Source of the DNA: an uncultured Clostridia bacterium
GTDB lineage: Bacteria > Bacillota > Clostridia > Oscillospirales > Ruminococcaceae
Assembly: GCA_947624425.1 (NCBI GenBank)
Contig: CANQKG010000038.1
Span: forward strand, 1-9,858
DNA: 9,858 nt
Reading direction: 5' to 3'
The notes under the pieces are model-generated. The model was not told the origin of the DNA. It did not search any database and saw nothing but the letters and a program-made list of their open reading frames with translations. Position 1 is the first letter of the stretch. The number at the start of each line of letters is the position of its first letter. Shown here one piece after another: positions 6,153 through 9,858 of the stretch. The position numbers and the translations under genes are program-made.

Positions 6153-9077
6153 GGCTGCCAGTGCGTCGGTCACCGTCACGCCGTTCATACCGTCCATGTC
6201 GGCATTGGCGGTCGGAGTGCTCAGCCCTACTGCCATACGGAGGATCGCAAGCGCATCGGTGACGTCCACCTCGCCGTCCCCATTGACGTCGCCGAGAACA
6301 GTGGGTTTCTCTGCTTTCTGCAATGCCGCGACCGCGTCCTCAATCGCTTTTGCCATGGCGTCCACCCTTGCCTGCTCGGTAATCGGCAGACCGCGTTCCA
6401 CCGCTTGTACCGCGTCCTTTACCGCTTTTGCAGTCTCTTCGGTATAGCCGGACAAGTCCTCCGGCGCCTTTTGGAGCGCCGCGTCCACTGCCGTATAGTC
6501 GGCAGTTTGATATTCCAGTCCGGCGATCGCATCCTTGAGCGCTTGCAGCTGCTTATCATACCGCGCCTGCTCTGTGGCAAGATAGTTGAGGTTCCAGTCG
6601 ATCGCATCGACCGCCTCCTGCAGCTTTGCCGCAGACTCCGGCGTGTAGTCGGTCAGATCCTCCGGCACTTTTTCCAATTCCGCTTCCATTTCGGTATAAT
6701 CGGTGCGGATCGGGTTCACGCCGGTAAACCGGCGAACCGCCTCATAGACAGCGCGCACCAGCGAATCCTCTCCCTTGGCGGTGACGCTGCCCATCTCCCG
6801 GGTTTCGCCGTCGGCAAAGACCTGAATATCCTGCGAAGGCCACCAGGTAAAGACACCGGCACAGCCGAGATCGGCGGCATACGCCACCTTATCCTGAAGC
6901 AGGTATGCGCCGTTATAATAATAGGCGTCGCCGTTCATATCGATCCGGTTAAGTCCCTTCGGGAAAGGCTGATCCTCATGCTTTTGCTGATAGGTGGCAT
7001 AAAGACTGCTGAAGGTGGCGGCAGGCTTTCCTGCCGGTTTCCCGAAGTAAGGCAGACCGACGATGATCTTACCCGGGTCACAGCCGCGGCTGATGCTGTT
7101 TTCCACCAGCTCGCGCATATGGTAATACGGCACCTGACCCTTGACCTTTGCTTCGTTTTTGACATTGGTATAGGTCATCCAATAGACATAATCGAGCACC
7201 GCAAACTCCTGCGAACGCAGGTTTTCCTTATAGGCGGGACAGAGCGTGCAGGACAGCTTGACGCCTGCCTTGTGAAGCTCCTCCGACAATGCGGCAAGCA
7301 TGGCGCGAAATGCGTTAATCGCCTGCTGGTTCGGATTGGGATACTCCCAGTCCACATCGACGCCGTAAAGCCCGTATTTTACGGCGAAAGCCGCCACATC
7401 CTGCGCGAATTTCCGGCGCGTTTCCTCGGTATTGAAGGCGGCGGACTGCTTGGCGTTATCGTTGCCGGTCAGCGAGATCCAAAGCCGGCTGTCCCCGTTT
7501 TTGAGGCGCGGGATACCGTTCTTGACCGTCTCCACCCAGCCGTTCATCAGACCGACCGCGTCGTCGGAGGTGGGATCCAGCCCGACAATATCGTCTTTCC
7601 TATTCTGATTCGCCTCCGGAACCGTATTATAGCGGGATTCCGGCACCAGCTTGAAATTGCCTGCAGAATCAAACCGGAAGTTGCCGAGCATGATGATATC
7701 GGTCGCGGTGTTGTACTGCTCGGAGTGATAGCCGAACTGCCCTTTCTCGTACCACTGACAGGATACATAGCTGAGATTCATAAAGTCGGCGTTTTCAATG
7801 CTCGCCTGATAATCGGCGGTGAAATCGGTAATGGTCGTGCTTCCGTTGAGGGTATCCGCCACCAGCCGAACCGCCGAGGTGGTCACGTCTTCGGGCAGGA
7901 TGCAGTTACGGTCGTGTGCGATATAGTCGTTATCATATACCGTCACCCACTCGCCGTTTTGCAGTACCTCCAGATGGAAGGTCTGCACCGAGCCGGTCGT
8001 GCTCTCGTTGAGGCTGACCCGGTTGATCAGCGTCTCGCCGTCCAAGGTCAGCTGAAGCTTACTCCCCGCCGTGTCGCTCGTCCATGGGACACCGTGGAAA
8101 ATCGGCGTGCCGTCCTCCGCTTCGGTCGGCAGATCGCGATAGACCGCCGTGAAGGAAGCGCCGTCGGTCAGATCGTCGCCGGACACCGTTACGGTTTTCT
8201 CACTTTGATACTCACTGCCATCCTTTTCCCAATACGAGAACAGCTTGCCCGGCGCCGACTGTGCGGTGAGAGTCAGCAAGGCATCGCGGTGAAGCTCCAG
8301 CTTTGCGCCGGATATACCGGTATACGCCCTAGCGTCCGCCGGGAGATTGTTGGTGACAGTGACATCAAACAGGCCGCTTGGACTTTCGACCGAAACGGAA
8401 ACACGATCTGCCTCCGTCATTTCAAGCGGAGTATCAACCCTCCGGCAGGCAGCAAAATCGGCATACTCGATCCATTCGTTTTGAATCGCAAGTCCGGCGG
8501 AGGTTTCGGGATCCTGCGCCTTGAAGGTAACCGTGAGATAATAGGCGCTTCCCTTTGCGGGGGTAAAGGGCGTGTTGTTAAAAACAAACGCCGTGTAGGG
8601 AATCTCAAAACGGTAGGTGTTCGGCTCCTTAGTCTTTACGGCATAACTGCCGCAATCCCCCGCTGTCTTTCCGCTGCCATCACCGGTAGAGGTGCGAAAT
8701 TCGATATTCAGCTTCTCGACCACCTGTTTCGCGACCGTCTCGGACGAGGCTTTCACCTGAAACGACAGGGCGTCGCCGGCAATCAGGTCGCTTCCGGACA
8801 TCTGCAGCCACATCTTATCCTGCCACCACTGCCCGCTCCAGCTCGAGAAATCCTGCGCGAAGGTGTATTTTGCGGTTCCGGCCGATAAATCGGAGGCGAT
8901 CTCATACACCGGCGCATTGCGCTGATTCTGCCCCGTGGCGCCTTGGAGCGTTACCCTTGCGGTCGTTTCATCATGCAGCGTGACCGTTTGTTCCGCCGCC
9001 GCTGCCCCAAACGGGGTCAGCGAAGAGAATACCATGGCAATCGCCAGGATCAGACCGCACCATTTTTTCTTTGTCAT
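6126..9077 (-). CDS. Secreted multidomain GH18 glycosidase-like protein with FIVAR repeats and C-terminal dockerin
   Basis: A 983-residue exported protein. Residues 1-28 form a signal peptide (MTKKK, hydrophobic core, then FGAAAA). Residues 29-208 are an unrecognised beta-rich, possibly carbohydrate-binding region. About 258-315 resembles a divergent InlB-type repeat (LFSYWEKDG), and 328-423 resembles an F5/8-type (discoidin/CBM32-like) domain (INRVSLNES, WVTVYDNDYI). About 430-785 is a GH18 TIM barrel with YGVDVDWEYP: candidate acid E578 and D576, D574 are present, but the first Asp of DxxDxDxE is Tyr571. MTYTN at 634-638 stands where many GH18 enzymes have MTYD, and GVFTWW is at 741-746. 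Two FIVAR repeats (793-921) and a type I dockerin (928-983) follow. The substrate may be chitin, or another GlcNAc-containing glycan, but cannot be fixed. A 13-codon upstream extension is rejected: ATG 9077 has GGAGGA (9081-9086) and directly starts the signal peptide. Confidence 0.9.
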   Translation of the reverse strand: MTKKKWCGLILAIAMVFSSLTPFGAAAAEQTVTLHDETTARVTLQGATGQNQRNAPVYEIASDLSAGTAKYTFAQDFSSWSGQWWQDKMWLQMSGSDLIAGDALSFQVKASSETVAKQVVEKLNIEFRTSTGDGSGKTAGDCGSYAVKTKEPNTYRFEIPYTAFVFNNTPFTPAKGSAYYLTVTFKAQDPETSAGLAIQNEWIEYADFAACRRVDTPLEMTEADRVSVSVESPSGLFDVTVTNNLPADARAYTGISGAKLELHRDALLTLTAQSAPGKLFSYWEKDGSEYQSEKTVTVSGDDLTDGASFTAVYRDLPTEAEDGTPIFHGVPWTSDTAGSKLQLTLDGETLINRVSLNESTTGSVQTFHLEVLQNGEWVTVYDNDYIAHDRNCILPEDVTTSAVRLVADTLNGSTTITDFTADYQASIENADFMNLSYVSCQWYEKGQFGYHSEQYNTATDIIMLGNFRFDSAGNFKLVPESRYNTVPEANQNRKDDIVGLDPTSDDAVGLMNGWVETVKNGIPRLKNGDSRLWISLTGNDNAKQSAAFNTEETRRKFAQDVAAFAVKYGLYGVDVDWEYPNPNQQAINAFRAMLAALSEELHKAGVKLSCTLCPAYKENLRSQEFAVLDYVYWMTYTNVKNEAKVKGQVPYYHMRELVENSISRGCDPGKIIVGLPYFGKPAGKPAATFSSLYATYQQKHEDQPFPKGLNRIDMNGDAYYYNGAYLLQDKVAYAADLGCAGVFTWWPSQDIQVFADGETREMGSVTAKGEDSLVRAVYEAVRRFTGVNPIRTDYTEMEAELEKVPEDLTDYTPESAAKLQEAVDAIDWNLNYLATEQARYDKQLQALKDAIAGLEYQTADYTAVDAALQKAPEDLSGYTEETAKAVKDAVQAVERGLPITEQARVDAMAKAIEDAVAALQKAEKPTVLGDVNGDGEVDVTDALAILRMAVGLSTPTANADMDGMNGVTVTDALAALRIAVGLA

Positions 9078-9148
9078 TGTTCCTCCGATCTCTCCGCAAA
9101 ACAGTAAGGTTGTCATGCGGAGTAAGCCTGCGGCTTCATATTATCTCC

Positions 9149-9177
9149 AGTATATCATGCGGCGGTAACGGAAGCAA
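9149..9177 (-). promoter_or_regulatory. Candidate sigma-A promoter of the GH18-dockerin gene
   Basis: On the minus strand TTGCTT (9177-9172), a 17-bp spacer (9171-9155) and TATACT (9154-9149). The predicted transcript start is near 9142, giving a leader of about 65 nt. It lies between the terminator of the upstream gene and the GH18 start, so the GH18 gene is probably transcribed alone. Confidence 0.65.
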
Positions 9178-9188
9178 GCATATTATAT

Positions 9189-9221
9189 AAAAAGAGGCAG
9201 GTATGATACCTGCCTCTTTTT
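9189..9221. terminator. Terminator of the second dockerin gene
   Basis: The same 33-bp palindrome as at 6089-6121, with central base G instead of C (9205), which leaves the stem intact. On the minus strand it follows the stop codon of the second dockerin gene (9226-9228) by 4 nt and ends in a U-tract. It separates that gene from the GH18 promoter. Confidence 0.93.
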
Positions 9222-9252
9222 GTCTTTATGCAAGTCCCACTGCTATGCGGAG
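9189..9252. repeat. 64-bp repeat, copy 2 (terminator plus 3' end of dockerin gene)
   Basis: Second copy of the block at 6089-6152, with two mismatches over 64 positions. It is in the same orientation and the same position relative to a dockerin gene end, so it belongs to a direct repeat of the gene 3' module. Confidence 0.93.
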
Positions 9253-9858
9253 AATTTCCAGCGCGTCGGTGACGTCCACATTGCCCGAATGGTTCATATC
9301 GGCTGCAAGGAAATCATCGCCGACCAGGGTTTCCAGTCCCACGGCGGCACGAAGTGCTGCCAGTGCGTCGGTGACGTCCACCGACTTATCGCCGTTGACG
9401 TTGCCCGGCTCACGGCCGAGTACCAAAGCGGCGACCGCCTTTTCGATTGCATCCGCCATCGCGTCCACATCTGCCTGACGGGAAACGGGCAGATCCCATT
9501 CCGCCGCCTCGATGGCAGCCGTTACCGCCGCTGCGGTATCCGCGGTATAATAGCTCAGATCCTCCGGCGCCTGACCGAGCGCTTCACGCACCTTTTGGTA
9601 ATCGGCAGGCCAATCGGTCTTTTCGGGATCGAGCGTATCCACGCCGGTGAACCGCTTGATCGCCGCATAATTGGCATAGCCGACGGAATCCGAATCCTCG
9701 CCGAACGCCTCGTTCAAGGCGGCCTGCAAAGTGACGGCGTCATCGGATTTCACCTGGCCGGAGCCGGTGCCGCCGTAAATCAGGTTGACGGAGGACTGGG
9801 AAAAGGCGGAAAACTTGGTGCCGGCGGGCAGGGGCAGGGTGTTGTCCCTGTTCACCAG
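9226..9858 (-). CDS. Secreted FIVAR-dockerin protein (C-terminal part)
   Basis: The frame is open to the right edge, so only the last 210 residues are seen and the N-terminus, signal peptide and any catalytic domain lie outside. Residues 1-61 of the visible part are not recognised. YAAIKRFTGVD at 64-74 parallels a segment just before the FIVAR repeats of the neighbouring GH18 protein. One FIVAR three-helix repeat spans about 82-145 (DYQKVREAL, APEDLSYYT, RQADVDAMADAIEKAVAAL). A type I dockerin follows at 152-210 with two calcium-loop repeats: NVNGDKSVDVTD (Asn instead of Asp at loop position 1) and DMNHSGNVDVTD (canonical D1, N3, S5, D9, D12). It ends with RIAVGLA exactly as the GH18 protein does. 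It may be a paralogue with a different catalytic or binding head; its function cannot be stated. Confidence 0.85.
   Translation of the reverse strand: MVNRDNTLPLPAGTKFSAFSQSSVNLIYGGTGSGQVKSDDAVTLQAALNEAFGEDSDSVGYANYAAIKRFTGVDTLDPEKTDWPADYQKVREALGQAPEDLSYYTADTAAAVTAAIEAAEWDLPVSRQADVDAMADAIEKAVAALVLGREPGNVNGDKSVDVTDALAALRAAVGLETLVGDDFLAADMNHSGNVDVTDALEILRIAVGLA

Noticed and set aside
6120..8888. A 922-codon open frame on the plus strand, antisense to most of the GH18-dockerin gene
   Set aside because: It is the mirror of a real gene: the minus-strand product has a signal peptide and recognisable domains in order, while the plus-strand translation is rich in Arg, Ile, His and Leu without any domain. 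Long antisense frames are expected opposite GC-rich genes that avoid TTA, CTA and TCA codons.
9090..9142. An 8-codon leader peptide (MKPQAYSA) on the minus strand whose stop overlaps the ATG at 9116 of the GH18 frame
   Set aside because: Its GGAG lies immediately after the predicted -10 box and would probably not be in the transcript. The ATG at 9116 has no role if translation starts at 9077, and the peptide has no regulatory codon run or attenuator hairpin.

Overview
The window looks like a chromosomal segment of a GC-rich Gram-positive anaerobe of the Clostridia, most plausibly the Ruminococcaceae/Oscillospiraceae. The reasons are the HrcA/CIRCE-controlled hrcA-grpE-dnaK-dnaJ order typical of Firmicutes, a 612-residue DnaK without the N-terminal insertion of Gram-negative DnaKs, a YetF-type DUF421 membrane protein, and secreted modular proteins ending in FIVAR and dockerin type I modules. 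The taxonomy is inference; no rRNA or other decisive marker is present.

Layout from left to right: (1) 1-555, plus strand, the 3' part of an archaeal-type (ApgM/COG3635) phosphoglycerate mutase-family gene, followed by a bidirectional terminator. (2) 593-5184, minus strand, the class I heat-shock operon, transcribed hrcA-grpE-dnaK-dnaJ. A good sigma-A promoter (TTGACA-N17-TATTCT) lies immediately upstream of a CIRCE operator with one mismatch to consensus. HrcA should repress the promoter, and GrpE, DnaK and DnaJ form the Hsp70 folding machine. hrcA and grpE overlap by 11 nt, and dnaJ starts at TTG 17 nt after dnaK. (3) 5381-6088, plus strand, a DUF421 membrane protein transcribed divergently from the heat-shock operon, ending in a perfect 33-bp palindromic terminator. 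(4) 6126-9077, minus strand, a large secreted multidomain protein: signal peptide, beta-rich domains, GH18 glycosidase domain, two FIVAR helical repeats, dockerin. It has its own candidate promoter. (5) 9226-9858, minus strand, the C-terminal part of a second FIVAR-dockerin protein that runs off the right edge.

The first two thirds of the window are ordinary housekeeping and stress genes. The accessory part is the tandem pair of dockerin-bearing extracellular proteins. They share a C-terminal architecture and a nearly identical 64-bp block made of the terminator plus the last codons of the gene, which points to duplication or gene conversion of the 3' module. Departures from family consensus in the GH18 active-site motif and in one dockerin calcium loop are the most useful leads. 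No mobile element, CRISPR array, RNA gene or clearly novel system was found. No gene-free stretch exceeds about 200 bp.
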